Assembly (NCBI GenBank): GCA_026388255.1
Contig: JAPLKC010000085.1
Coordinates: forward strand, 1-64,000
Length of the DNA stretch: 64,000 nucleotides
Direction of reading: 5' to 3'
Source of the DNA: Pseudomonadota bacterium
Lineage (GTDB): Bacteria > Desulfobacterota > Syntrophorhabdia > Syntrophorhabdales > Syntrophorhabdaceae
Shown here: piece after piece, positions 44,795-54,621 of the stretch
Layout: each line of letters starts with the position of its first letter
Numbering within the stretch: position 1 is the first letter of the stretch
Position numbers and translations under genes: made by a program
Notes under the pieces: model-generated
Seen by the model: the letters and a program-made list of their open reading frames with translations, nothing else
Told to the model about the DNA's origin: nothing
Database searches by the model: none

Positions 44795-45583
44795 TTGGAT
44801 AAAGAAGTACAGGTAAAGAAATCCGAATATAACGGTTTAGTCCCTGCGGTGGATCAGGCAGCAAGAATCCTGCTCTGCCTTACGAAAAACCCGTCGCAGA
44901 AGATAAATCTGACAGAAATATGTAAAAATGTCGGTATACATAAGAGCAAGGGGTACTCGATCCTCAACACCCTTCAGAAGTATGGTTTTGTACAGAAAGA
45001 TCCTGCGGGGAAAACATACTCTCTGGGGCTCGGACTGATATCCCTGTCAAGGAGGGTTCTGGATAGCTTAAATTACAGCGAAATAGCAGGTCCATTTCTT
45101 GAAACCCTTGCCGAAAAGACCCGTAGCACAGCCCTATTCGGCATCATAAATGAGGAGAACATCTTTGTTGTTGCCAGGCAGGAGGCGGATAAAGACATCA
45201 GTGTTACAATCCGTCTCGGATACCGGTTCAACATTACCCACGGCGCCCATGGAAAGGCCATAGTTGCCTTTCTGCCGGAGGAGGAACGAGAGAGGATACT
45301 CAAGCAGGACAAACTCTTTTTTCACGGCGACTCCTCGAAACTGGATCGCATCAGACTGGAAACCGAGCTTATGCAATGCAGGCAGACCGGTTTTGCCTTT
45401 GACATGGGTGAATTGAATGCGGGCATCAATGTCATTGCCGCACCTGTTTTTGATTCACAGGAGAGACTGATCGGGTCAATGTTTATCATGGGGACATTCC
45501 CCGAATCACGTATCGAAGAGTATGGCGCTATAGTAGCTGAACATGCCGGAAAATTTTCTGCAATGCTCGGCGGTAGACATTAA
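44795..45583 (+). CDS. IclR-family transcriptional regulator
   Basis: About 262 residues. An N-terminal winged helix-turn-helix (VPAVDQAARILLCL through NVGIHKSKGYSILNTLQKYGFV) is followed by an IclR effector domain (TRSTALFGIINEENIFVVARQE, THGAHGKAIVAFLPEE, GINVIAAPVFD). I chose the TTG start at 44795 because GGAGG lies four bases upstream and just past the iorB stop; ATG at 44756 inside iorB is the alternative. It is embedded between iorB and ligase 2, so it probably controls the cluster in response to an aromatic or acyl intermediate. Confidence 0.88.
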   Translation: MDKEVQVKKSEYNGLVPAVDQAARILLCLTKNPSQKINLTEICKNVGIHKSKGYSILNTLQKYGFVQKDPAGKTYSLGLGLISLSRRVLDSLNYSEIAGPFLETLAEKTRSTALFGIINEENIFVVARQEADKDISVTIRLGYRFNITHGAHGKAIVAFLPEEERERILKQDKLFFHGDSSKLDRIRLETELMQCRQTGFAFDMGELNAGINVIAAPVFDSQERLIGSMFIMGTFPESRIEEYGAIVAEHAGKFSAMLGGRH

Positions 45584-45663
45584 AGAGGTCTATAAAAAGT
45601 CTCCAAAACGGATTAACAAAAAATGGGTTTAATACTCGATAATCTAATCAAAGGGGGTTACAA

Positions 45664-47247
45664 ATGAATGACATTAATGTCCATATTGGCGAGATGCTGG
45701 CAAGGAACGGCAGGATGTATCCTGATGATATTGCACTTGTAGAAAGGATGCCCGCAGAGGGCAAAAGGTTTACCATAACGTGGCGCGAGTTTGATGAGCG
45801 CGCAAATTGTTTTGCCAACGTGCTTTTGTCCAAGGGCATTAAAAAAGGCGATAAGGTCATGCATCTTATGAATAATTCCATAGACTGGCTTATTGCATAT
45901 TTCGGCATAGTAAGGACGGGTGCATGGGTAGTACCTCTCAATTTCCGCTTCACGAGTAGCGACATCCAATATTGCGCTGATGTGGCTCAACCCGATATTT
46001 TTGTTTTCGGCGAAGAATTCGAAGAAAGAATAGGGCCTATCAGGGCCGGGTTATCTTTTATCAAACACTATATCTGCGCAGGTGAAAAATATCCTTCCTA
46101 TGCCGAGTCATTTTCTATGCTTCTGGCCGGATCATCCCCGTTGCCGCCGACTGTTAACATTACCTTCGAAGATCCATGCGGCCTATATTTTACCTCCGGC
46201 ACAACAGGCCAGCCGAAGCCGATTCTGCTTACACATTTAAATATGGCAACGGCCTGTATTACTGAGAACATGCACCATTTCCAGACAAAAAAGGATATCT
46301 TCATACTGATTCCGCCCCTTTACCATACAGGCGCAAAGATGCACTGGTTCGGCAGCCTTATCGTGGGAGGCACTTCTGTAATTCTGAAAGGCAATTCGCC
46401 GGAATGGACTTTGGAAGCGGTGAACGAGGAAGGAGGTACGATTGTCTGGCTTCTTGTGCCCTGGGCTCAGGATATACTGCTCAAACTGGACAGCGGCGAA
46501 CTAAAATTAAAAGATTACAAGCTTTCCCAATGGCGTCTCATGCATATAGGCGCTCAGCCGGTTCCGCCTTCCCTGATCATCCACTGGAAGAAGTATTTTC
46601 TGGATATGGCCTACGATACCACATATGGCTTGAGCGAAGCGACAGGACCGAATTGTGTCCATCTGGGGATTGAAAATATCCACAAGGTCGGCTCTATAGG
46701 TCGTCCGGGCTTTAACTGTGAAACAAAAATTGTTGATGAAAACCACATTCCTGTAAAAAAGGGCGATCCCGGAGAACTTTGTGTCCGCGGCAACAGCGTA
46801 ATGCGCGAGTATTACAAGAACCCGGAAGCAACGGCAAAGGCGCTTATAAACGGATGGCTCTTTACCGGCGATATGGCAAGAGAAGATGAAGACGGCTTTA
46901 TCTATATCGTGGACAGGAAAAAAGATGTCATTATCACCGGCGGCGAGAATGTCTTCCCTGTTGAAGTTGAAGATTTCCTCCACACAAACCCCTGTGTGAA
47001 GGATACCGCTGCCATCGGTATACCCGACGAACGTCTTGGAGAGATTGTCGGCATTGTAGTTGATGTGGTGCCCGGCAAGACCCTTACCGAGCAAGAGGTT
47101 CTTGTATACTGCGAGAAATTGCCGAAGTACAAGCGCCCCCGAAAGGTCTTTTTCGGTGAGGTTCCCCGGAATCCAACCGGTAAGATAGAGAAGACAAAAC
47201 TGAGGAAAAAGTATATAGGTATGGAGGAAGCATTTAAAATAAAGTAA
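45664..47247 (+). CDS. AMP-dependent acyl-CoA synthetase (ligase 2)
   Basis: A 527-residue adenylate-forming ligase, distinct from ligase 1. Motifs: YFTSGTTGQPKPILLTH, TYGLSEATGPNCVHLG, TGDMAREDEDGFIYIVDRKKDVIITGGENVFPVEVE, and PRNPTGKIEKTKLRKKY with the catalytic Lys. AAAGGGGG precedes the ATG. Having two ligases around IorAB suggests that the two handle different acids, or that one works in the ATP-forming direction, as known for ADP/AMP-forming partners of Ior in other anaerobes; that is inference. Confidence 0.88.
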   Translation: MNDINVHIGEMLARNGRMYPDDIALVERMPAEGKRFTITWREFDERANCFANVLLSKGIKKGDKVMHLMNNSIDWLIAYFGIVRTGAWVVPLNFRFTSSDIQYCADVAQPDIFVFGEEFEERIGPIRAGLSFIKHYICAGEKYPSYAESFSMLLAGSSPLPPTVNITFEDPCGLYFTSGTTGQPKPILLTHLNMATACITENMHHFQTKKDIFILIPPLYHTGAKMHWFGSLIVGGTSVILKGNSPEWTLEAVNEEGGTIVWLLVPWAQDILLKLDSGELKLKDYKLSQWRLMHIGAQPVPPSLIIHWKKYFLDMAYDTTYGLSEATGPNCVHLGIENIHKVGSIGRPGFNCETKIVDENHIPVKKGDPGELCVRGNSVMREYYKNPEATAKALINGWLFTGDMAREDEDGFIYIVDRKKDVIITGGENVFPVEVEDFLHTNPCVKDTAAIGIPDERLGEIVGIVVDVVPGKTLTEQEVLVYCEKLPKYKRPRKVFFGEVPRNPTGKIEKTKLRKKYIGMEEAFKIK

Positions 47248-47544
47248 TTGCAAGGATTGCATTCAAAAAAAATGTTTTTGCCTTGTTGGGTAAACCGGTC
47301 TTGGGTTAATGCTTCGCGGTTTTTGCCTGGGTTCATGCCGCGCGTTTCTGCATAAAGCACAAATAACTTCCTCTTATCGAGCATTCGGCTATACTTTTTA
47401 CAGTACAGTATTTGAAGTGGTAACCAACAATCTCCCATGGGCTGTGAAGTTTCGCTTGAAAACAAATAGAAATTGTAAGAGAATGGAATAGTCAATTCAT
47501 GGATCAATGTAGAACAAATCTACATGAACTCGGAGAGCAATAAT

Positions 47545-48921
47545 ATGCGTGCGTCATTTCAATCAATAACCACAAATCATTTCATGAGTTTAATTATTTG
47601 GCTTTTTTTATGTGTCGGGCTTTATCTTACAAGTTTATATAGCTACCTCCTCTTTCATATTGTCGCAGAGAGTTTTTCAATTGTCATTGTCTTCTCCCTC
47701 TTCATGATCTCCTGGAATACCCGTCGCCTGTCAAACAATAACTATGTCCTCTTTCTCGGCATCGCCTTTTTATTCGCTGGACTTATTGATTTTGCTCATA
47801 CCCTGGCCTACAAGGGTATGGGGATTTTTCGCGGGTTCGATGCCAATCTGCCTACGCAACTGTGGATTATGGCCCGTTATGTGCAAAGTCTATCACTCCT
47901 TGCGGCTCCATGGTTTATAAACCGGAAGCTGAATCCCGGCGCTATTATCGGTTTTTATCTTTCCGTAACCCTTATCCTTCTTGCTGCGGCTTTTTCCAAT
48001 ACTTTCTTTCCCGATTGTTTTATAGAAGGCAAGGGCCTGACCCCTTTTAAAATTGTCAGTGAATACGTTATATGCCTCATCCTCATATCATCTCTGGCTC
48101 TGCTGTTACACCACCGAGAGAGTTTTAATCCGAAAATCATGCGATTGCTTATATGGTCAATCCTTTTTACAATCCTTTCGGAGTTGGCTTTTACCTTTTA
48201 TATCAGTGTCTTCGGTTTATCAAATCTGATTGGTCATTACTTCAAAATATTTTCGTTCTATCTGATTTATCAAGCAATCATTGTTACGGGCCTGGAGAAT
48301 CCTTACAGCCTTCTTTTTTTTGATTTACAGAAACATCGTGAAGAACTCCAGATCATCATTGACTCTTCTCCAATTATGATATTTTACAAAGACCGCGAAG
48401 CGCGGTTTATTCGTGTCAACAAAGCACTTGCCAAGGCAACGGGGCTACCCAGAGATGAAATAGAAGGAAAAAAAGACTTTGAAATTTATCCCACTCAGAG
48501 GGCTGACTATTGGGAGGATGACAAAGAGGTTATCGTATCGGGCAAGCCCAAGACAGGCATAATTGAACCAATAAACACGCCAACCGGCACAAAGTGGGTC
48601 CAGACTGATAAGATACCATACAGAGATAACGAAGGGCAAATTATCGGGATCATAGGCTTTGCCGTTGATATTACAGAACGTAAGAAGGCCGAGGAAGAGA
48701 ACGAGAGGCTTATCCTTGAACTCAGGGAAGCGCTTTCCAAGGTCAAGCTTTTAAGCGGATTACTCCCCATTTGTGCTTCCTGCAAGAAAATACGCAATGA
48801 TAATGGATACTGGGAACAGATGGAGATGTATGTAAGAGACCATTCTGAAGCAGATTTTTCCCATGGTATCTGTCCGGAGTGTGCAGAAAAATTGTATCCA
48901 GAATATTATAAAAAGAAATGA
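47545..48921 (+). CDS. Membrane PAS-domain sensor with C-terminal Cys module (no kinase domain)
   Basis: About 458 residues. An N-terminal membrane domain of seven or eight helices (MASE3-like, with FLFAGLIDFAHTLAYKGMGIF) is followed by a PAS domain (about 270-390; ITERKKAEEENERL closes it). The C-terminal module of about 60 residues contains LLPICASCKKIRNDNGYW and FSHGICPECAEKLYPEYYKKK, so CxxC pairs that could bind zinc or another metal. No HATPase, GGDEF or HTH output is present. The module recurs in the sensor at 52.6-54.5 kb. The ATG at 47545 has GGAG upstream; 47524 is possible. Confidence 0.8.
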   Translation: MRASFQSITTNHFMSLIIWLFLCVGLYLTSLYSYLLFHIVAESFSIVIVFSLFMISWNTRRLSNNNYVLFLGIAFLFAGLIDFAHTLAYKGMGIFRGFDANLPTQLWIMARYVQSLSLLAAPWFINRKLNPGAIIGFYLSVTLILLAAAFSNTFFPDCFIEGKGLTPFKIVSEYVICLILISSLALLLHHRESFNPKIMRLLIWSILFTILSELAFTFYISVFGLSNLIGHYFKIFSFYLIYQAIIVTGLENPYSLLFFDLQKHREELQIIIDSSPIMIFYKDREARFIRVNKALAKATGLPRDEIEGKKDFEIYPTQRADYWEDDKEVIVSGKPKTGIIEPINTPTGTKWVQTDKIPYRDNEGQIIGIIGFAVDITERKKAEEENERLILELREALSKVKLLSGLLPICASCKKIRNDNGYWEQMEMYVRDHSEADFSHGICPECAEKLYPEYYKKK

Positions 48922-49354
48922 ATGAATATTCATTATTCCTTGCTGATTTTATCCCGTAATCCACAAACACAAGATAAAGGCCATATGCAACATTCGTAGG
49001 TGTTAAAAAGATTCGTCAAGAAAAGGACCGTGGTAGTATGTTTCTATCCATAACCCTTGCTTCTGCGAAAACCGCGAAGTTGCTTCTTTGTGTACTACCC
49101 GATTCCAAATAAAATGAATTTTGTTCTATAATGATTGACGCAAAGGATGTAAGGTCACCTGACAGCCCCATAGAAAAATCATAAAAAACCTTGACACATT
49201 CATTCGATATTTCTACAATAAAAACACCATTAAAAGGGACTTTGGAAGACAATGTTGCGGGTTACGAGTTGCACCTGTCCTCGCTTGGCGGGGACTTCAC
49301 GAATAACGCTTAACGGCTTTACCCGCTTCACAAAAATTCAAAAAAGGGGACATT
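48922..49354. other. Gene-free stretch with a segment homologous to 54471-54560
   Basis: No supported gene. The first 150 bases resemble the sequence after the second Cys-module sensor: both start with TGAATGAATATT, then a TGTTAAAAA block, and later tTTCTATcc/agATAAyCCTTGC, then GAAAACCGC. So the duplication that shared the C-terminal module also included downstream DNA. Confidence 0.6.
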
Positions 49355-50273
49355 ATGGCAACAAAAAAGACAACCGTAAATCCTGAATTTCTGTATATCT
49401 CCGTAGACAAGATTATAGTGTTGGAACAGGTGAGATCGAGTATTAATACTGAAACAGACTCATTTAAATCACTCGTGCAGTCAATTAAAGACAAAGGCAT
49501 CTTAGAACCGCTTATCGTAACCGCACAGAATGACGGAACATATTTACTTATCTGCGGGGAGAGACGTCTCGTTGCAGCCCGGCAACTCGGACTTGAATCC
49601 GTACCGGTGAGAGTTATTGAAGCAGGCAAAGAGTTAGGGGACACCATAGCCCTTCAACTTACAGAGAACCTCTAACGGGAGGACTTGAATCCCATAGATC
49701 AGGCTAAAGGAATACTCTCATTTATTCAGGCGAAACATCCTGACAAGGGGTATGGTATGGACGGGGTTATGAGTGAATTAGTAATGTACAATCGGAGGCC
49801 CGAAGACCTACCTGAGGAAATTGCTACAACGTTTGTAGCAATTTCCAAAATTGCTGCAAAGTCAATATCTACGCTGTTTAACATAATTTCACTTTTAAAA
49901 CTTTCTCCCGAGATTCAGGCCGAAATTCAGGCAGGAAATCTCCCCGTTTCTCAGGGTTATCTCTTTGCTGCAAACCTTGATTGTCCAGATATTCACCGAC
50001 ATTATAAAAACACCAGTGACCTATACAACTTTAGAGAGCAGACTCACAGCATACAAAAAAGTAAAACCTGACCCGAATAATACAAAACCCGTATCCGTGA
50101 AGAAACAGGTTAAAGGTCTTATATCAATGAAGACAACCTTTGAGACGGGCCTTGGAACTTATTTAAGGGAAGATATTGAAAAGTTTCTTTATGAACTACA
50201 GGTTTTCTGTGATTTTGTGCAACAACAGGCGCCAAAGGCTCCATACGGCAAGAAAAGACCACCACAAGTGTAA
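49355..50273 (+). pseudogene. Decayed ParB/Spo0J-like protein
   Basis: A ParB N-terminal nuclease/CTPase-like domain is readable at 49355-49675: ISVDKIIVLEQVRSS, then SIKDKGILEPLIV and CGERRLVAARQLGLESVPVRVI, ending QLTENL. A TAA interrupts where ParB proteins normally read ENLqREDLNPIDQA, and translation resumes in the same frame (REDLNPIDQAKGILSFI) with a HTH-like middle part. A frameshift near 50000 moves the rest (TTLESRLTAYKKV) to another frame, ending at 50273. No parA is nearby, so it is an orphan from a plasmid, phage or island. Confidence 0.75.
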
Positions 50274-50314
50274 AAGACCGTGATGCGTATCTCGTGAAGC
50301 GTGAAGGAAACTGA

Positions 50315-50449
50315 TGTCCCCTACCTATACTTCAGCTTTTAGAACGCCTGAAGATGACCCAGCCGGGGGTAGCATACGCAGTTGCACGCGATGAAAAACT
50401 GGCGAGGGAGAAGAGCTACGTACTTCTCGCCGATGCTGAGCAGGGTTAG
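50315..50449 (+). pseudogene. C-terminal fragment resembling a REP-associated (Y1) transposase tail
   Basis: A 44-codon frame encodes LQLLERLKMTQPGVAYAVARDEKLAREKSYVLL before a stop. This helix-turn-helix-like MTQPGVAYAV tail resembles the C-terminus of REP-associated tyrosine transposases and DnaA-like HTH tails. The catalytic part is missing. Assignment is from memory of the pattern only. Confidence 0.4.
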
Positions 50450-50628
50450 TCAGTTAGTTGTGGTCTACCCATGGTCTCCACTCGACCTGCGGGCACAACT
50501 TACCTTGTGCCCGCTTACAAATAGCAAGTGCTTTTTTCAGTTTGACACGCAACATAATTCATGAGATATTTTCTCTTGTGAAAACAAACTTTTATCCATT
50601 ACCCATATTGTCCGTTAAGGGTTAAGGT

Positions 50629-52122
50629 ATGATTAACGATTACTTTAACATTTTATTCAATCGGCTATCCGCAATACTGCGCGGCTCCCAGCGCTGGCCC
50701 TGGATTCTTGTCGGTTTTGTCGTGGTCACTTCCGAAATCATTACCTTCCTCATGAACAGCATTACCAGCCTGATCTTGTGGGGCCGCCTCGATCGTAACC
50801 TGTTGCTCATAGGGACCATCGATGCGTTTGTAGCCTCGGCGTTTATCGGGCCAATCGCCGTTTTTCTCATCCTCCGCGCCTTCAGTTTGGAGGATTTTAA
50901 CCGCAAACTTCAGAAGCAGATGGCCGAGCGTATCCGCACGGAGCAGGAACGCCGCATTCTGGAGGAAAAACTTCAGCAGGCCAAGAAGATGGAGGCTTTG
51001 GGGCTGTTGGCCGGAGGTGTGGCCCACGATCTTAACAACATCCTCGTCGGGCTGGTGACTTATCCGGATTTATTGCTAATGGGATTGCCACCCGACAGCC
51101 CGCTGCACAAACCACTTGTAACCATAAAAGAGTCCGGAGAACGTGCCGCCGCCGTTGTTCAGGATTTGCTGACCCTTGCTCGCAGAGGCGTTCAGACCGA
51201 AACCGTTCTCAACCTCAACAACACCGTCAGAGACTATCTAAAGAGCCTGGAGTTTGCGACGCTAACCATGACGTATCCGCAAGTGGCTTTTGAAACCGGG
51301 TTGGCGCCGGACCTGCTCAATATTAGGGGATCCGCTGCTCATCTGGGCAAAGCCCTGACCAACCTGATGACTAACTCCATTGAGGCTGTTGGCGGTCGTC
51401 CGGGACGGGTAACGATTGTTACCGAAAACGTCACGGTGGGTACGCTTTTATATGCTTACGAGACCATTCCACCTGGAGATTATGCCCTCGTAAGTGTAAA
51501 CGACACGGGTGCCGGGATTGCGCCCGATGATCTGGCAAGAATTTTCGAACCCTTTTACACCAAAAAGGTCATGGGCCGTAGCGGCACAGGTCTGGGGCTT
51601 GCCGTGGTGTGGGGAACCGTCAAGGACCACAACGGGTTCATGGATGTGCATAGCAAGATCGGTGAGGGGACGCGTTTTACCATCTATCTTCCCGCAGTTC
51701 ATGAAGATATAAAATCCGCATGTTTGCCGGAAGCCACCGATGCCTGGCATGGTCGCGGCGAAACCATCCTCGTCGTTGATGACGAAAAGCAACAGCGGGA
51801 ACTTGCGCAGGAGATCCTTTCCTGCTTAGGTTATGTTGCTCAAACTGTGGCAAGCGGGCAAGAAGCAATGGAATATTTGAAGAAAAACACAGTAGACCTC
51901 GTGCTGCTGGACATGATCATGGCACCTGGCATGGACGGACTGGAAACCTATCAGGGTATCCTGCAGATCAGGCCAGGGCAAAAAGCCATTATCGCCAGCG
52001 GGTTCTCCGAAAGTGAGCACGTTGCCGAGGCCATAGCCCTGGGAGCCAGTGCTTACTTGCGAAAACCCTATTCGGTGGCCGTTCTGGGTCAGACTGTCCG
52101 CAAAACGTTGGACGGCCATTAG
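50629..52122 (+). CDS. Hybrid histidine kinase with receiver domain
   Basis: A 497-residue two-component protein. Two hydrophobic helices (about 25-45 and 65-85) lead to a coiled coil, then the H-box (GLLAGGVAHDLNNILVG), HATPase motifs (NLMTNSIEA, VNDTGAGI, FEPFYTKK, GTGLGL) and a C-terminal receiver (VVDDEKQQRE, phosphoacceptor in LVLLDMIMAPGMDG, final Lys in YLRKPY). This order resembles NtrB/PhoR-like hybrid kinases of the delta group. Its DNA looks richer in G+C than its neighbours, suggesting transfer. No separate regulator is adjacent. Confidence 0.88.
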   Translation: MINDYFNILFNRLSAILRGSQRWPWILVGFVVVTSEIITFLMNSITSLILWGRLDRNLLLIGTIDAFVASAFIGPIAVFLILRAFSLEDFNRKLQKQMAERIRTEQERRILEEKLQQAKKMEALGLLAGGVAHDLNNILVGLVTYPDLLLMGLPPDSPLHKPLVTIKESGERAAAVVQDLLTLARRGVQTETVLNLNNTVRDYLKSLEFATLTMTYPQVAFETGLAPDLLNIRGSAAHLGKALTNLMTNSIEAVGGRPGRVTIVTENVTVGTLLYAYETIPPGDYALVSVNDTGAGIAPDDLARIFEPFYTKKVMGRSGTGLGLAVVWGTVKDHNGFMDVHSKIGEGTRFTIYLPAVHEDIKSACLPEATDAWHGRGETILVVDDEKQQRELAQEILSCLGYVAQTVASGQEAMEYLKKNTVDLVLLDMIMAPGMDGLETYQGILQIRPGQKAIIASGFSESEHVAEAIALGASAYLRKPYSVAVLGQTVRKTLDGH

Positions 52123-52237
52123 GAAGGGAGTCAGGAACATCTTCGCCTATTTCACTTGTCATAAAAAAAGGGGGGGGGTTAGGAGTGGGGGTCAGTTTTC
52201 GGGGGTATTTGAAAGGGAGTAAGGGGCAAATTTAACT

Positions 52238-52325
52238 TTAGAGCGCACCACATCGAGCCTGACGATAGACTTCATAGGGCGTCTGGTAGTTGAGGGAAGA
52301 GAGAATGGTCAGCCGTTGACAGTTC
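52238..52325 (-). pseudogene. C-terminal fragment of an IS3-type transposase
   Basis: The minus strand encodes RLTILSSLNYQTPYEVYRQA before a TAA at 52238. The LNYQTPYEVY pattern is the usual C-terminal end of the integrase core of IS3-family transposases. No inverted repeats or upstream catalytic residues are visible, so this is a remnant. The surrounding gap (52123-52583) has no gene, apart from a poly-A/poly-G run near 52166-52181. Confidence 0.5.
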
Positions 52326-52583
52326 CCCATACCACGGCAAGCGCAAACAGCTATTACAATAGTACGATCACGGTAAATATAGACCCCTCAAAACAATACA
52401 CATATTTCTTAATCATCCCTTTACAAAAATTGCGTTAGGCAGCAGCAAAGCAACCACCCGTAGAAACAACCAAAATAAATGTGCAAGAAAGCGATAAAGA
52501 TTTAACCCAGGCGGAATGTCAGGCACTCTGTTAGGTTTGAACACTTCTTCCTTCATGCTGTATTTCAAACAAAAGTAGTGAAT

Positions 52584-54470
52584 ATGAAGATGGAAATTTT
52601 CAGAGACTATGACCTGGAAATGGTATATATTGTTAAGACGATGAGGAACGAACACAAGACGAAAGAGCAACTAATGCATGAACTGGCAGAGTCACGCCTG
52701 CGGATTTCTGATCTTGAAACATCACAAGTTGTATACATGCAGCGGGAAGAAGCCCTGAAGGAGACCGGAGAAATACTTCAGGCATTGATCAATGCTACGA
52801 GAGAAACCTTGTTGCTTATTGACAATGAAGGCACAGTCCTTCTGGCGAATGAGGTGGTGGCCCAGAGGCTGGGCAAAAGCGTTCGGGAACTCACAGGTAC
52901 GTGCCTCTATGATCATTTTCCCCCGGATGTTGCAAGGCTGAGAAAAGAACAATTTGATAGAGTCTCCCTCACCGGTGAACCGATGCACTTTGAAGACATC
53001 AGGGAAGGGATGTTCTTCGACATATATTGCTACCCTGTTTTTGATAAGGGAGGGAAGGCATCAAGAATAGCCATTTTTGCTCATGAAATTACAAAGCGGA
53101 AGCAAGCCGAAAGAAAGCTCATTGAATCTGAAGAGCGTTACCGGGTAGCAATTGAATACTCCAACGACGGGGTAGCCCTGCTAAGGGGAGACCAGCACAT
53201 ATACGTGAATAAGAAATTCCTGGAAATCTTCGGCTACGACAGCCCTGATGAGGTCATAGGAAAGCCTCATGAGCTCACTGTGCATCCCGATGATCTTCCC
53301 ATGGTTATAGAGTACAACAGGAAGAGACAAAGAGGTGAGCCTGTCCCGTCGAACTATGAGTTCAAGGGTATTCGCAAGGACGGTACACCAATCTTTTTGG
53401 ACATCTCCGGCGCCAGGACTATATTCCGTGGTGAACCGGTCACGCTTGTGTATTTCAGGGATATTACCGAGCGTAAACAAGCAGAAGAGAAGATTCACGC
53501 TTCCGAGATGCGTTACCGGCGGCTATTTGAGGCAGCCAAGGACGGTATATTGATTATTGATGCAGAAACCGGAAGGGTTGAAGATGTAAGCCCATTCACG
53601 GTTGATATGTTGGGTTATCCCCGTGATGAGTTACTTGGAAGGCAGGTCTGGGAGATCGAATTTTTCAAGAATACTGTATTAACAGAAGCTACTTTCCTGG
53701 AATTACGGGACAGCGGAAAAATCTATTACGATAACCTGCAACTGGCAACAAAAGACGGCTGGAACATCATTGCGGAACTTGTCGGCAATGTCTATCTGGT
53801 CAACCAGAAAAGGGTTGCTCAGTTCAATATCCATAATATAAGCGATTTGAAATGGGCAGAAGAGATGCTCAAGCAAGAAAAAGAAACGTTCTTTTCTATT
53901 CTTGAAAATCATCCCTTCGGTGTTGCCTTGCTGGGTCATGATCGTACGTATGAGTATATCAACCCTGCATTTACCGGAATCACAGGGTATACTCTCGATG
54001 ATATTTCAACATCGAGGGATTGGTTTATGAAGGCTTTCCCGGACCCTGATTACAGGCATTATGTCTATTCTCTATGGGTAAATAATCTGGATAGAATTAA
54101 AGAAAGGGAAGAAGAACCGGTAACCCTGAAAGTGATCTGTAAAGATAAGACAGAAAAGATAATTAATTTCATATCCATTCAATTAAGGGGCGATAAGTAT
54201 ATAATAACCTATTGGGATGTTACCAAAGAAAAGTATGCCGAGGAAGAGCGTGAGAAGCTCATTTTTGAACTTCAGAAAGCACTTTCTGAAGTAAAAACGC
54301 TGAGCGGACTCCTTCCGATATGTGCTTCGTGCAAAAAGATACGAAATGACAAGGGCTATTGGGAACAAATAGAGGATTATGTACAAGACCACTCAGAAGC
54401 GGAATTCAGTCATGGTATCTGCCCTGAATGTGGAGAAAGACTGTATCCTGAGTACTATAAAAAGAAGTGA
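52584..54470 (+). CDS. Multi-PAS sensor protein with C-terminal Cys module (no kinase domain)
   Basis: About 628 residues, no transmembrane helix. A short coiled coil leads into four PAS/PAC units (roughly 60-175, 185-295, 305-420, 430-560), marked by FAHEITKRKQAE, YFRDITERKQAEEK and YWDVTKEKYAEEE. The last 60 residues are LLPICASCKKIRNDKGYW, then HSEAEFSHGICPECGERLYPEYYKKK, nearly identical to the module in the sensor at 47.5 kb. No histidine kinase or cyclase domain follows, so the module is probably the output or a partner-binding part. The start is uncertain (ATG 52584 or 52641). Confidence 0.82.
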   Translation: MKMEIFRDYDLEMVYIVKTMRNEHKTKEQLMHELAESRLRISDLETSQVVYMQREEALKETGEILQALINATRETLLLIDNEGTVLLANEVVAQRLGKSVRELTGTCLYDHFPPDVARLRKEQFDRVSLTGEPMHFEDIREGMFFDIYCYPVFDKGGKASRIAIFAHEITKRKQAERKLIESEERYRVAIEYSNDGVALLRGDQHIYVNKKFLEIFGYDSPDEVIGKPHELTVHPDDLPMVIEYNRKRQRGEPVPSNYEFKGIRKDGTPIFLDISGARTIFRGEPVTLVYFRDITERKQAEEKIHASEMRYRRLFEAAKDGILIIDAETGRVEDVSPFTVDMLGYPRDELLGRQVWEIEFFKNTVLTEATFLELRDSGKIYYDNLQLATKDGWNIIAELVGNVYLVNQKRVAQFNIHNISDLKWAEEMLKQEKETFFSILENHPFGVALLGHDRTYEYINPAFTGITGYTLDDISTSRDWFMKAFPDPDYRHYVYSLWVNNLDRIKEREEEPVTLKVICKDKTEKIINFISIQLRGDKYIITYWDVTKEKYAEEEREKLIFELQKALSEVKTLSGLLPICASCKKIRNDKGYWEQIEDYVQDHSEAEFSHGICPECGERLYPEYYKKK

Positions 54471-54621
54471 ATGAATATTATGTTATGTGTTAAAAATTGT
54501 CATCCAGGAAAAAGGGGGGGACACATTTCTATAGATAATCCTTGCCTTTAGAAAACCGCAAAGCACATACCTTAAATATATAAAATGACATAAAGAAAGG
54601 TACGCAAGAGATGGAAGAATC

